Source: Fragum whitleyi
Taxonomy: Eukaryota; Mollusca; Bivalvia; Cardiida; Cardiidae
DNA length: 64,000 bases
Direction of reading: 5' to 3'
Assembly: GCA_948146395.1 (NCBI GenBank)
Contig: OX411544.1
Span: 87,939,632 to 88,003,631 of the forward strand
Positions 33,058-44,470 of the stretch are shown here, piece after piece. The notes under the pieces are model-generated. The model had not been told where the DNA came from. It worked only from the letters and a program-made list of their open reading frames with translations, and made no database searches. How positions within the stretch are numbered: the stretch's first letter is position 1; the number at the start of each line of letters is the position of its first letter. A program made the position numbers and the translations under genes.

Positions 33058-34371
33058 ATGTCTTTTGACTTAGAAAAATTTACGCACGAACCTTCCGTGG
33101 AGTTGTTGAATTTGGGTAAAAAGCCTGATTTGCTCAATCTTGCCAAGCATTATGAATTAAAAGAAGTCAAGTCCTCTTTGCGAAAGCATGAAATTAAGAA
33201 TATTTTGGTTCAATATTTTGTTGATGAGGACATTTTTTATGAAAAGGCTCTATCTCTCATTGTTGATGTTCCATCAGTTGCAAGCTCAAGAGAGCTTGAA
33301 CTGTTAAAACTTCAACAAAGGGAGAAGAAATTAGAAATTGAAAGAGAAAGAGCACAATTAGAAATTGAAGAGAAGGAAAGAGAAAGGCAATTTCAAAGGG
33401 AAAAGGAAGAAATTGAAAGAGAAAGAGCACAAAGAGAAATTGAAGAAAAAGAAAGAGAAAGGCAATTTCAAAGAGAAGAAAGAGAACGAGAAGAAGAAAG
33501 AGCAAAGAGAGAGCGAGAAAAAGAACGAGAATTTCAATTACGATTAAAAGAATTAGAAATACAAGATAGAGCAAATCAGCCCAGATATATGTATAATGAC
33601 CATTTTGATGTAACAAAACAGTTTAGGCTTGTTCCTCAATTTCAAGAAAATGAAGTTGATACATATTTCGAACATTTTGAAAAAGTTGCAAATAACTTGA
33701 AATGGCCAAAGGAGCAATGGACCTTACTTCTCCAAAGTGTCTTAGTAGGAAAAGCTCGCAATATTTATTCGCAACTTAGAACAAAACAAAGCAATGATTA
33801 TGATACTGTAAAAGAACTCATTCTCAAAGGTTATGAGCTGGTACCAGAAGCATACAGACAACAATTTAGAAGTTGTAGAAAAGAATCTGGCCAGACTCAC
33901 GTTGAATTTGCAAGAAACGAAGAAAAATTATTTGACAGGTGGTGCTATTCTAAGAAAATAGACCAAAATTATGATAATCTTAGACAACTTATATTAATTG
34001 AACAATTCAAAAATTGCATTCAGTCTGACATTAAGTCACATTTAGATGAAAAAAATGTTGAAACTATACATGAGGCAGCTCGTTTAGCTGATGATGACTA
34101 CCTTACACACAAAAATTCTTTCGTTAATAAAGCAAAACCTGCTTCCTCACATCCCCAAAATAAATCTATGTCTGGTGATTCATCTAGCATGTCTAGTCAA
34201 TCGAATTCACCTAAACCAAAGTCTACTGGTGAAACCAATGTTCAAAATCCCTTATCTCGAGTACATTGTTCTTTTTGTAAAAAACCAGGTCACCTTATTT
34301 CGGAATGTTTTAGATTAAAAAGGAAGAAGGAACTGAGTGCAGCCAAACCTACAGGGCTCACCAGCCTTTAG
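33058..34371 (+). CDS. gag: Gag polyprotein, copy 1
   Basis: Structural protein that would form the particle and package element RNA. Start chosen at ATG 33058 (CTACCATGTC); the frame is open upstream to 32995 but only with a non-ATG start. 437 residues. Residues 20-60 resemble a SAP-like helix pair (KKPDLLNLAKHYELKEVKSS). Residues about 78-172 are a long Glu/Arg-rich coiled coil built from repeated ERERQFQRE-like units. Residues about 183-350 look like a SCAN-type capsid (YRQQFRSCRKESGQTHVEFA). A single CCHC knuckle (Cys404, Cys407, His412, Cys417) binds nucleic acid. The frame ends at UAG 34369-34371 and continues open in the same frame into pol. Intact. Confidence 0.92.
   Translation: MSFDLEKFTHEPSVELLNLGKKPDLLNLAKHYELKEVKSSLRKHEIKNILVQYFVDEDIFYEKALSLIVDVPSVASSRELELLKLQQREKKLEIERERAQLEIEEKERERQFQREKEEIERERAQREIEEKERERQFQREEREREEERAKREREKEREFQLRLKELEIQDRANQPRYMYNDHFDVTKQFRLVPQFQENEVDTYFEHFEKVANNLKWPKEQWTLLLQSVLVGKARNIYSQLRTKQSNDYDTVKELILKGYELVPEAYRQQFRSCRKESGQTHVEFARNEEKLFDRWCYSKKIDQNYDNLRQLILIEQFKNCIQSDIKSHLDEKNVETIHEAARLADDDYLTHKNSFVNKAKPASSHPQNKSMSGDSSSMSSQSNSPKPKSTGETNVQNPLSRVHCSFCKKPGHLISECFRLKRKKELSAAKPTGLTSL
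34369..34371 (+). promoter_or_regulatory. In-frame UAG between gag and pol, candidate readthrough site, copy 1
   Basis: Context CTT TAG CCT AAA. gag and pol share one frame with only this stop between them, and copy 2 has the same UAG (40182-40184). That both copies keep it while otherwise accumulating mutations suggests programmed readthrough rather than decay. No downstream pseudoknot was confirmed by eye. Confidence 0.6.
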
Positions 34372-37300
34372 CCTAAATCACAGCCTTCTTTTGAGTTAAA
34401 TTCAATTGTTAAGGCAGAACCAAATTCTGATTCCTGTATGGAGATTTTTGAACCGTTCATGTTAAATGGTTTTGCATCACTTTCAGGTGATATGTGCCCA
34501 CCTACCTCTATTAAAATTTTAAGAGACACAGGAGCTTCTCAATCTCCTATTTTAGCAGATGTTCTGCCTTTTTCTGAGAAGACTTCGTCTGGTACTAGTG
34601 TCCTTATTCAGGGTGTAGAGTGTGGTGTTATTAATGTTCCTTTTCATAAGGTTAATTTGTCCTCAGATTTGGTTACTGGTTCTGTGGTTGTTGGTGTTAA
34701 ACATTCTTTACCATTTAAAGGTGTACGTTTATTGCTAGGCAATGACTTAGCTGGAGATAAGGTCGTTGTTAATCCTCTTGTAACTGACACACCTAATGTA
34801 GGTCAAACAGATGATCCTATTTTGCAGGAAATACCTGATTTGTACCCTTCATGTGCAGTAACTCGGGGTATGGCTAAAAAAGCTTCCTTGAAAAATTCAA
34901 ATGATATTGACTTAACTGATACTTTTGTTGGTCAATATTTCAATGACGAGATTAAAAAGTCTTTTAATCTTAGTCTGCCTGATACTCAGACAGACTCGTC
35001 AAAATTTTGTCAGTCATCTCCAAGGTCAAATAACCAAGGTCATGAAACGCATTCAAAGTCAAAGTTAATCCAGGATCAGCAAAATGATCCTGAGATTTCA
35101 AAGTTAATTGATAGGACATTACCCGAAAAAGAAATGTCTCAGAATCCTGTTTGTTACTATAAAAAGAATGGTATTCTGCTGAGAAAATGGCGACCATTTG
35201 ATGTCCCAGCTGATGACGATTGGGCTGTTCATCACCAAATTGTTGTTCCAAAGTCATATCGCCATGAAATACTTAGTATAGCACATGAAAGTCCAATGTC
35301 TGGTCATTTAGGTGTAAACAAGACTTATCACAAGATTATGCCTCATTTCTTTTGGCCTGGACTTAAATCGGACGTTTCCAAATATTGTAAAAGTTGCCAC
35401 ACTTGTCAAATGGTAGGGAAACCTAACCAAGTTATTCCAAAAGCAAGGTTACAACCCATTCCAGCTTTTGATGAACCTTTCAGTCGAATAATAATAGACT
35501 GCGTTGGTCCTTTACCAAAAACCAAGTCGGGTTCTGAATATTTGTTGACAATTATGTGTGCTTCTACCCACTTCCCAGAAGCAATTCCTTTAAGAAACAT
35601 TAAGACAAAGTCAATTATTAAGGCTCTTGTCAAGTTCTTTACTTTTGTTGGCCTTCCAAAATCAGTTCAGTCTGATCAAGGATCAAACTTCATGTCAGGC
35701 ATATTCCAACAGGTTATGCATGAATTAGGTATTAAGCAATATCGGTCATCTGCTTATCACCCTGAAAGTCAAGGTGCTTTAGAAAGGTTTCATCAGACCC
35801 TAAAGAATATGATAAGGTCATATTGTTTTGATACTGATAAAAAATGGGATGAAGGTATTCATTTGCTATTATTTGCAGTCAGAGAATCTGTTCAAGAATC
35901 TCTTGGCTTTAGCCCCTTTGAGTTAGTTTTTGGTCATTCTGTTCGTGGGCCATTAACACTCTAAAAAGAGAAATTTCTTGCTGATGATGAAACACCCTTG
36001 AACTTGTTACAGTATGTTTCTGACTTCAGAAATAAACTGTCTAGGGCATGTGAGGTTGCTAGGTCAAATCTTAAATCATCTCAGAGCAAAATGAAGGCAA
36101 GATATGACAAGCATAGTGTTGATAGGAAATTCGAACCAGGTGATAAAGTCCTTGCTCTTTTGCCAATACCTGGCCGACCCTTACAGGCAAGATATTATGG
36201 CCCGTATACTATTGATAAGAAAACAAGTGATTTGAATTATATTATCAATACTCCTGGAAGGCGTAAAAATAAACAAATGTGTCATGTGAATATGTTAAAA
36301 AAGTATTTTGACAGAGATAGCTCTATTTCAAAACCGGTTACGGTTGTAAACACTGTCCCACAAGAATCAAATGTGATTGAATCAGAAGTTAATTCAGACT
36401 TTAGTGAAAAATCCGTTCCTGGTCCACCTAAACTTGAGAACTCTGAAATATTAAAGAATCTTGACGACAAACTTTCACATTTGGAGCCATCTCAACGAGA
36501 AGAGCTGAAACAGTTGATTAATGAATATGAACACTTGTTTCCTGACATCCCAACAAGAACTGATAAAATATATCATGATGTCATTGTGGAAGATTCTCAA
36601 CCAATAAAACAACATCCTTATAGAATGAATCCAGTGAAACAAAAAGCCCTTCAAGATGAAGTGAATTACTTATTGGAGAATGATTTTATTGAACCCAGCC
36701 AAAGTAATTACAGTTCACCATGTATATTAGTTCCAAAGCCAAATGGAACATACAGAATGTGTACTGACTATCGAAAAGTGAACTCTGTGACAAAAACTGA
36801 CTCTTTTCCTATACCAAGAATTGATGACTGTATTGACAAAGTCGGTAATTCTAAATATGTCACCAAATTTGACCTTCTCAAAGGATTCTGGCAAGTTCCG
36901 CTCACTGATAGGGCTAAAGAAGTATCAGCATTTGCTACTCCAACTGGTCTGTACCAGTACAAAGTTATGCCGTTTGGGATGAAAAATTCTCCTGCGACGT
37001 TTCAGCGGCTTGTAAATATGGTTATAGCTGGCTTAGATGGCTGTGACGCATACATTGATGATGTCATCATCTATACAGATACATGGAGTGACCACCTTCA
37101 AAGAATCAAACAATTCTTCGACCGTCTCAGTGATGCAAAATTGACTATTAATCTTGGAAAAACAGAATTTTGTCATGCTACTGTTACTTTCTTAGGACAT
37201 CTTGTGGGACAGGGTCAAGTTAAACCTTTAGAATCTAAGGTCAATGCTATCTCTGAGTTTCCTGTGCCTGCTACTAAAAAGCAACTGATGCGATTTCTTG

Positions 37301-37854
37301 GTATGGCTGGCTACTATAGAAAGTTTTGTAAGAATTTTTCTATAATAGCTGAACCTTTTACAAACTTATTAAAGAAAAACGTTAAGTTCAAATGGAATGA
37401 TAACTGTCAAGTTGCCTTTGATCGCTTAAAAGCCATACTAAAGAGCACACCAGTTCTTTCAGCACCTGATTTTGACAAATGTTTCAAATTAGCTGTTGAT
37501 GCAAGTGATGTTGGTATTGGTGCTGTTCTTTTGCAAGAAGACGATGATGGTATAGATCATCAAGTTTGTTATTATTCTAAAAAATTAAACAAACATCAGA
37601 AAAACAAGTCCACCATTGAAAAGGAATGTCTTGCTCTGATTTTGGCAATCCAACATTTTGAAGTTTATTTAACATCTGCAACTTCTCCTATAGTTGTATT
37701 CAGTGACCACAATCCCTTAAGTTTTCTTCACAAACTTAAGAGTAAGAATCAAAGATTATTGAGGTGGAATTTGTCACTTCAAGAATTTGATCTTGATGTA
37801 AGACACATTAAAGGAAAAGACAACATTATACCAGATGCTATGTCAAGAGTCTAA
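34372..37854 (+). pseudogene. pol: Pol polyprotein, copy 1: PR-IN-RT-RH, one nonsense codon
   Basis: In-frame continuation of gag. Protease: active site DTGAS at 34525-34539, followed by QSPI where copy 2 has QSLI. Integrase: His-Cys zinc module (His at 35284 and 35305, CKSCHTCQ about 35386-35409), then Asp 35497, Asp 35674 and Glu 35782 with 35 residues between the last two (D,D-35-E), and a GPY module at 36199-36207. A TAA at 35962-35964 (TTA in copy 2) cuts the integrase C-terminal part. Reverse transcriptase follows: MCTDYRKVN, TKFDLLKGFWQ, YIDD at 37051-37062. RNase H comes last (LAVDASDVGIG, STIEKECLA, FSDHNPL), stop 37852-37854. Integrase before polymerase is the Gmr1 order, not the usual Ty3/gypsy order. 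Confidence 0.92.
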
Positions 37855-38117
37855 AATTTTGAATTGTCTTATCTTTAATAAAACATTGAATTTAACAGTT
37901 ACATTTTACTATATTTTTTGTATATATGTATGTATGTTTGCATATATAACTCTTTTTCAATTCTTTTGATGAAAATTGTTTGTATTTTCATGCTAGATGT
38001 GCTGAAATGTTGCAACGAATCATGATATTATCAATTATGTTATGTATATCATCATTGTATATGCTAATGATAATGCAAAAAGAAAGATTTATTTCATAAA
38101 CCTTTCTTTTTTCTTTC
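37855..38117 (+). other. 3' untranslated region of copy 1
   Basis: About 260 bp between the pol stop and the polypurine tract, AT-rich with no frame. There is no envelope or extra gene. Nearly identical in copy 2 (43655-43917). Confidence 0.8.
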
Positions 38118-38128
38118 AAGGGGGAAAG
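38118..38128 (+). promoter_or_regulatory. Polypurine tract, copy 1
   Basis: AAGGGGGAAAG directly before the LTR start TGTTATA, the expected plus-strand primer. Confidence 0.9.
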
Positions 38129-38670
38129 TGTTATATATAAACTATAAATAAACCTAATGGTATTTACCGTGTCTATTTTCAGACTGGGAATTTTCCTATC
38201 TCTTGATACTAATAGGTAAATGTATGTAGAAGATTTTAGATCTTTCTAGAAAGGCCTTTTAGAAAGTGATTCAGACTCTAGAGTATTCTTATGTTCTATG
38301 CTATTCCAGATTGTTCTATAGTATTATATAAAGGGGTTCCTACAGCATTCTTGGTTCACTTGATTTAGACTTATGGTTTCATTTAGTAGTACTGTGTTAA
38401 ACTAAAAGGGGATTTCTTGTTATCTTAAAAGTGTGTTTGAAAGCGTGTTTAATTTTAAATTCAGATATTATTGGACTTATTATTTGTGGACCAGGAACTT
38501 AAATAAATTGGATCTAAAATTAAAACTTTAGGATTAAACATTCAAGGTATTGTAAATTGTTTTTGTATTAATTTCATATTGTCAATAATTCTGGTATTAT
38601 TGTCAATAAATATTGTTAATTGTAAAGTTTGTTGCTGGCTTCTTTGTTCGTGTTACATTGGCACGTAACA
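38129..38670 (+). repeat. LTR 2 (shared by both copies)
   Basis: 542 bp, serving as 3' LTR of copy 1 and 5' LTR of copy 2. It has TATATAAA at 38325-38332 in place of the TATACAAA of LTR 1; few other differences from LTR 1 were seen by eye. No target duplication on either side. Confidence 0.95.
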
Positions 38671-38673
38671 ATT

Positions 38674-38691
38674 TGGGGGCTCGTCTCGAGA
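38674..38691 (+). promoter_or_regulatory. Primer-binding site, copy 2 (tRNA-Pro type)
   Basis: Same TGGGGGCTCGTCTCGAGA as in copy 1, 3 bp after the LTR. Confidence 0.7.
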
Positions 38692-38870
38692 TACGAATAT
38701 CAGACAAACAAACAAAACAAAACAAATCAAACAAATTCTTTATTTAAATCTGCTGTTCAAAATTATTTAAGAAATTAATTTCATATTTCAATTTTGATAA
38801 ATCTAGAGTGCACTTTCACTATTATTTATCGAAATCTTACATTCTTATTCGAATACAGCAACAAGCTACC

Positions 38871-40184
38871 ATGTCTTTTGACTTAGAAAAATTTACGCAC
38901 GAACCTTCCGTGGAGTTGTTGAATTTGGGTAAAAAGCCTGATTTGCTCAATCTTGCCAAGCATTATGAATTAAAAGAAGTCAAGTCCTCTTTGCGAAAGC
39001 ATGAAATTAAGAATATTTTGGTTCAATATTTTGTTGATGAGGACATTTTTTATGAAAAGGCTCTATCTCTCATTGTTGATGTTCCATCAGTTGCAAGCTC
39101 AAGAGAGCTTGAACTGTTAAAACTTCAACAAAGGGAGAAGGAATTAGAAATTGAAAGAGAAAGAGCACAATTAGAAATTGAAGAGAAGGAAAGAGAAAGG
39201 CAATTTCAAAGGGAAAAGGAAGAAATTGAAAGAGAAAGAGCACAAAGAGAAATTGAAGAAAAAGAAAGAGAAAGGCAATTTCAAAGAGAAGAAAGAGAAC
39301 GAGAAGAAGAAAGAGCAAAGAGAGAGCGAGAAAAAGAACGAGAATTTCAATTACGATTAAAAGAATTAGAAATACAAGATAGAGCAAATCAGCCCAGATA
39401 TATGTATAATGACCATTTTGATGTAACAAAACATTTTAGGCTTGTTCCTCAATTTCAAGAAAATGAAGTTGATACATATTTCGAACATTTTGAAAAAGTT
39501 GCAAATAACTTGAAATGGCCAAAGGAGCAATGGACCTTACTTCTCCAAAGTGTCTTAGTAGGAAAAGCTCGCAATATTTATTCGCAACTTAGAACAAAAC
39601 AAAGCAATGATTATGATACTGTAAAAGAACTCATTCTCAAAGGTTATGAGCTGGTACCAGAAGCATACAGACAACAATTTAGAAGTTGTAGAAAAGAATC
39701 TGGCCAGACTCACGTTGAATTTGCAAGAAACGAAGAAAAATTATTTGACAGGTGGTGCTATTCTAAGAAAATAGACCAAAATTATGATAATCTTAGACAA
39801 CTTATATTAATTGAACAATTCAAAAATTGCATTCAGTCTGACATTAAGTCACATTTAGATGAAAAAAATGTTGAAACTATACATGAGGCAGCTCGTTTAG
39901 CTGATGATTACTACCTTACACACAAAAATTCTTTCGTTAATAAAGCAAAACCTGCTTCCTCACATCCCCAAAATAAATCTATGTCTGGTGATTCATCTAG
40001 CATGTCTAGTCAATCGAATTCACCTAAACCAAAGTCTACTGGTGAAACCAATGTTCAAAATCCCTTATCTCGAGTACATTGTTCTTTTTGTAAAAAACCA
40101 GGTCACCTTATTTCGGAATGTTTTAGATTAAAAAGGAAGAAGGAACTGAGTGCAGCCAAACCTACAGGGCTCACCAGCCTTTAG
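38871..40184 (+). CDS. gag: Gag polyprotein, copy 2
   Basis: Same length and layout as copy 1 (437 residues from ATG 38871: SAP-like start, Glu/Arg coiled coil, SCAN-like capsid, one CCHC knuckle). Differs by a handful of residues, including Lys to Glu in the coiled coil, Gln to His before FRLVPQ, and Asp to Tyr in the RLADDYYLT stretch. Ends at UAG 40182-40184, in frame with pol. Intact and presumably expressed, if at all, from LTR 2. Confidence 0.92.
   Translation: MSFDLEKFTHEPSVELLNLGKKPDLLNLAKHYELKEVKSSLRKHEIKNILVQYFVDEDIFYEKALSLIVDVPSVASSRELELLKLQQREKELEIERERAQLEIEEKERERQFQREKEEIERERAQREIEEKERERQFQREEREREEERAKREREKEREFQLRLKELEIQDRANQPRYMYNDHFDVTKHFRLVPQFQENEVDTYFEHFEKVANNLKWPKEQWTLLLQSVLVGKARNIYSQLRTKQSNDYDTVKELILKGYELVPEAYRQQFRSCRKESGQTHVEFARNEEKLFDRWCYSKKIDQNYDNLRQLILIEQFKNCIQSDIKSHLDEKNVETIHEAARLADDYYLTHKNSFVNKAKPASSHPQNKSMSGDSSSMSSQSNSPKPKSTGETNVQNPLSRVHCSFCKKPGHLISECFRLKRKKELSAAKPTGLTSL
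40182..40184 (+). promoter_or_regulatory. In-frame UAG between gag and pol, candidate readthrough site, copy 2
   Basis: Identical position and near-identical context (CTT TAG CCT AAG) to copy 1. The frame is open for several hundred codons on both sides. Confidence 0.6.
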
Positions 40185-43100
40185 CCTAAGTCACAGCCTT
40201 CTTTTGAGTTAAATTCAATTGTTAAGGCAGAAACAAATTCTGATTCCTGTATGGAGATTTTTGAACCGTTCATGTTAAATGGTTTTGCATCACTTTCAGG
40301 TGATATGTGCCCACCTACCCCTATTAAAATTTTAAGAGACACAGGAGCTTCTCAATCTCTTATTTTAGCAGATGTTCTGCCTTTTTCTGAGAAGACTTCG
40401 TCTGGTACTAGTGTCCTTATTCAGGGTGTAGAGTGTGGTGTTATTAATGTTCCTCTTCATAAGGTTAATTTGTCCTCAGATTTGGTTACTGGTTCTGTGG
40501 TTGTTGGTGTTAAACATTCTTTACCATTTAAAGGTGTACATTTATTGCTAGGCAATGACTTAGCTGGAGATAAGGTTGTTGTTAATCCTCTTGTAACTGA
40601 CACACCTAATGTAGGTCAAACAGATGATCCTATTTTGCAGGAAATACCTGATTTGTACCCTTCATGTGCAGTAACTCGGGGTATGGCTAAAAAAGCTTCC
40701 TTGAAAAATTCAAATGATATTGACTTAACTGATACTTTTGTTGGTCAATATTTCAATGACGAGATTAAAAAGTCTTTTAATCTTAGTCTGCCTGATACTC
40801 AGACAGACTCGTCAAAATTTTGTCAGTCATCTCCAAAGTCAAATGACCAAGGTCATGAAACGCATTCAAAGTCAAAGTTAATCCAGGAACAGCAAAATGA
40901 TCCTGAGATTTCAAAGTTAATTGATAGGGCATTACCCGAAAAAGAAATGTCTCAGAATCCTGTTTGTTACTATAAAAAGAATGGTATTCTGATGAGAAAA
41001 TGGCGACCATTTGATGTCCCAGCTGATGACGATTGGGCTGTTCATCACCAAATTGTTGTTCCAAAGTCATATCGCCATGAAATACTTAGTATAGCACATG
41101 AAAGTCCAATGTCTGGTCATTTAGGTGTAAACAAGACTTATCACAAGATTATGACTCATTTCTTTTGGCCTGGACTTAAATCGGACGTTTCCAAATATTG
41201 TAAAAGTTGCCACACTTGTCAAATGGTAGGGAAACCTAACCAAGTTATTCCAAAAGCAAGGTTACAACCCATTCCAGCTTTTGATGAACCTTTCAGTCGA
41301 ATAATAATAGACTGCGTTGGTCCTTTACCAAAAACCAAGTCGGGTTCTGAATATTTGTTGACAATTATGTGTGCTTCTACCCACTTCCCAGAAGAAACAT
41401 TAAGGCAAAGTCAATTATTAAGGCTCTTGTCAAGTTCTTTACTTTTGTTGGCCTTCCAAAATCAGTTCAGTCTGATCAAGGATCAAACTTCATGTCAGGC
41501 ATATTCCAACAGGTTATGCATGAATTAGGTATCAAGCAATATCGGTCATCTGCTTATCACCCTGAAAGTCAAGGTGCTTTAGAAAGGTTTCATCAGACCC
41601 TAAAGAATATGATAAGGTCATATTGTTTTGATACTGATAAAAAATGGGATGAAGGTATTCATTTGCTATTATTTGCAGTCAGAGAATCTGTTCAAGAATC
41701 TCTTGGCTTTAGCCCCTTTGAGTTAGTTTTTGGTCATTCTGTTCGTGGGCCATTAACACTCTTAAAAGAGAAATTTCTTGCTGATGATGAAACACCCTTG
41801 AACTTGTTACAGTATGTTTCTGACTTCAGAAATAAACTGTCTAGGGCATGTGAGGTTGCTAGGTCAAATCTTAAATCATCTCAGAGCAAAATGAAGGCAA
41901 GATATGACAAGCATAGTGTTGATAGGAAATTCGAACCAGGTGATAAAGTCCTTGCTCTTTTGCCAATACCTGGCCGACCCTTACAGGGAAGATATTATGG
42001 CCCGTATACTATTGATAAGAAAACAAGTGATTTGAATTATATTATCAATACTCCTGGAAGGCGTAAAAATAAACAAATGTGTCATGTGAATATGTTAAAA
42101 AAGTATTTTGACAGAGATAGCTCTATTTCAAAACCGGTTACAGTTGTAAACACTGTCCCACAAGAATCAAATGTGATTGAATCAGAAGTTAATTCAGACT
42201 TTAGTGAAAAATCCGTTCCTGGTCCACCTAAACTTGAGAACTCTGAAATATTAAAGAATCTTGACGACAAACTTTCACATTCGGAGCCATCTCAACGAGA
42301 AGAGCTGAAACAGTTGATTAATGAATATGAACACTTGTTTCCTGACATCCCAACAAGAACTGATAAAATATATCATGATGTCATTGTGGAAGATTCTCAA
42401 CCAATAAAACAACATCCTTATAGAATGAATCCAGTGAAACAAAAAGCCCTTCAAGATGAAGTGAATTACTTATTGGAGAATGGTTTTATTGAACCCAGCC
42501 AAAGTAATTACAGTTCACCATGTATATTAGTTCCAAAGCCAAATGGAACTTACAGAATGTGTACTGACTATCGAAAAGTGAACTCTGTGACAAAAACTGA
42601 CTCTTTTCCTATACCAAGAATTGATGACTGTATTGACAAAGTCGGTAATTCTAAATATGTCACCAAATTTGACCTTCTCAAAGGATTCTGGCAAGTTCCG
42701 CTCACTGATAGGGCTAAAGAAGTATCAGCATTTGCTACTCCAACTGGTCTGTACCAGTACAAAGTTATGCCGTTTGGGATGAAAAATTCTCCTGCGACGT
42801 TTCAGCGGCTTGTAAATATGGTTATAGCTGGCTTAGATGGCTGTGACGCATACATTGATGATGTCATCATCTATACAGATACATGGAGTGACCACCTTCA
42901 AAGAATCAAACGATTCTTCGACCGTCTCAGTGATGCAAAATTGACTATTAATCTTGGAAAAACAGAATTTTGTCATGCTACTGTTACTTTCTTAGGACAT
43001 CTTGTGGGACAGGGTCAAGTTAAACCTTTAGAATCTAAGGTCAATGCTATCTCTGAGTTTCCTGTGCCTGCTACTAAAAAGCAACTGATGCGATTTCTTG

Positions 43101-43654
43101 GTATGGCTGGCTACTATAGAAAGTTTTGTAAGAATTTTTCTATAATAGCTGAACCTTTTACAAACTTATTAAAGAAAAACGTTAAGTTCAAATGGAATGA
43201 TAACTGTCAAGTTGCCTTTGATCGCTTAAAAGCCATACTAAAGAGCACACCAGTTCTTTCAGCACCTGATTTTGACAAATGTTTCAAATTAGCTGTTGAT
43301 GCAAGTGATGTTGGTATTGGTGCTGTTCTTTTGCAAGAAGACGATGATGGTATAGATCATCAAGTTTGTTATTATTCTAAAAAATTAAACAAACATCAGA
43401 AAAACAAGTCCACCATTGAAAAGGAATGTCTTGCTCTGATTTTGGCAATAAAACATTTTGAAGTTTATTTAACATCTGCAACTTCTCCTATAGTTGTATT
43501 CAGTGACCACAATCCCTTAAGTTTTCTTCACAAACTTAAGAGTAAGAATCAAAGATTATTGAGGTGGAATTTGTCACTTCAAGAATTTGATCTTGATGTA
43601 AGACTCATTAAAGGAAAAGACAACATTATACCAGATGCTATGTCAAGAGTCTAA
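40185..43654 (+). pseudogene. pol: Pol polyprotein, copy 2: PR-IN-RT-RH, 13-bp deletion
   Basis: Same order as copy 1: protease DTGAS at 40338-40352 (followed by the more usual QSLI), integrase, reverse transcriptase (YIDD at 42851-42862), RNase H, stop at 43652-43654. Relative to copy 1, 13 bp are missing at about 41391-41396 between short AGAA repeats, shifting the frame between the first and second catalytic Asp of integrase. The downstream frame (from about 41369) is open to the end, and the codon that is TAA in copy 1 is TTA here. RNase H has RLIKGKDN where copy 1 has RHIKGKDN; His is the usual residue. The break removes integrase, polymerase and RNase H from any gag-pol product. Confidence 0.92.
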
Positions 43655-43917
43655 AATTTTGAATTGTCTTATCTTTAATAAAACATTGAATTTAACAGTT
43701 ACATTTTACTATATTTTTTGTATATATGTATGTATGTTTGCATATATAACTCTTTTTCAATTCTTTTGATGAAAATTGTTTGTATTTTCATGCTAGATGT
43801 GCTGAAATGTTGCAACGAATCATGATATTATCAATTATGTTATGTATATTATCATTGTATATGCTAATGATAATGCAAAAAGAAAGATTTATTTCATAAA
43901 CCTTTCTTTTTTCTTTC

Positions 43918-43928
43918 AAGGGGGAAAG
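43918..43928 (+). promoter_or_regulatory. Polypurine tract, copy 2
   Basis: AAGGGGGAAAG immediately before LTR 3. Confidence 0.9.
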
Positions 43929-44470
43929 TGTTATATATAAACTATAAATAAACCTAATGGTATTTACCGTGTCTATTTTCAGACTGGGAATTTTTCTATC
44001 TCTTGATACTAATAGGTAAATGTATGTAGAAGATTTTAGATCTTTCTAGAAAGGCCTTTTAGAAAGTGATTCAGACTCTAGAGTATTCTTATGTTCTATG
44101 CTATTCCAGATTGTTCTATAGTATTATATAAAGGGGTTCCTACAGCATTCTTGGTTCACTTGATTTAGACTTATGGTTTCATTTAGTAGTACTGTGTTAA
44201 ACTAAAAGGGGATTTCTTGTTATCTTAAAAGTGTGTTTGAAAGCGTGTTTAATTTTAAATTCAGATATTATTGGACTTATTATTTGTGGACCAGGAACTT
44301 AAATAAATTGGATCTAAAATTAAAACTTTAGGATTAAACATTCAAGGTATTGTAAATTGTTTTTGTATTAATTTCATATTGTCAATAATTCTGGTATTAT
44401 TGTCAATAAATATTGTTAATTGTAAAGTTTGTTGCTGGCTTCTTTGTTCATGTTACATTGGCACGTAACA
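43929..44470 (+). repeat. LTR 3 (3' LTR of the array)
   Basis: 542 bp with TATATAAA (44125-44132). A few substitutions relative to LTR 2 (for example TTTTTCTATC for TTTTCCTATC near 43995, and TTCATG for TTCGTG near 44449). Followed by the ATAC target duplication. Confidence 0.95.

Larger units (their letters stand above)
32316..44470 (+). mobile_element. Tandem pair of Gmr1-like LTR retrotransposons sharing the middle LTR
   Basis: Structure LTR-internal-LTR-internal-LTR. Three 542-bp LTRs (TGTTATATA..GCACGTAACA) bound two internal regions of about 5.27 kb. ATAC precedes the first LTR (32312-32315) and follows the last (44471-44474): one 4-bp target duplication for the whole array and none at the middle LTR. 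The copies differ by scattered substitutions and one 13-bp deletion, so both are young. The domain order is gag, then protease, integrase, reverse transcriptase, RNase H. No envelope gene. Each copy is disabled once, at different points in integrase. Confidence 0.95.

Noticed and set aside
33257..33616. 119-codon minus-strand frame rich in Leu and Phe (also 39070-39429)
   Set aside because: Antisense shadow of the Glu/Arg coiled coil of Gag, present because of codon bias.
37855..38117. Possible envelope gene downstream of pol
   Set aside because: Only about 260 bp, stops in all frames, directly followed by the polypurine tract.
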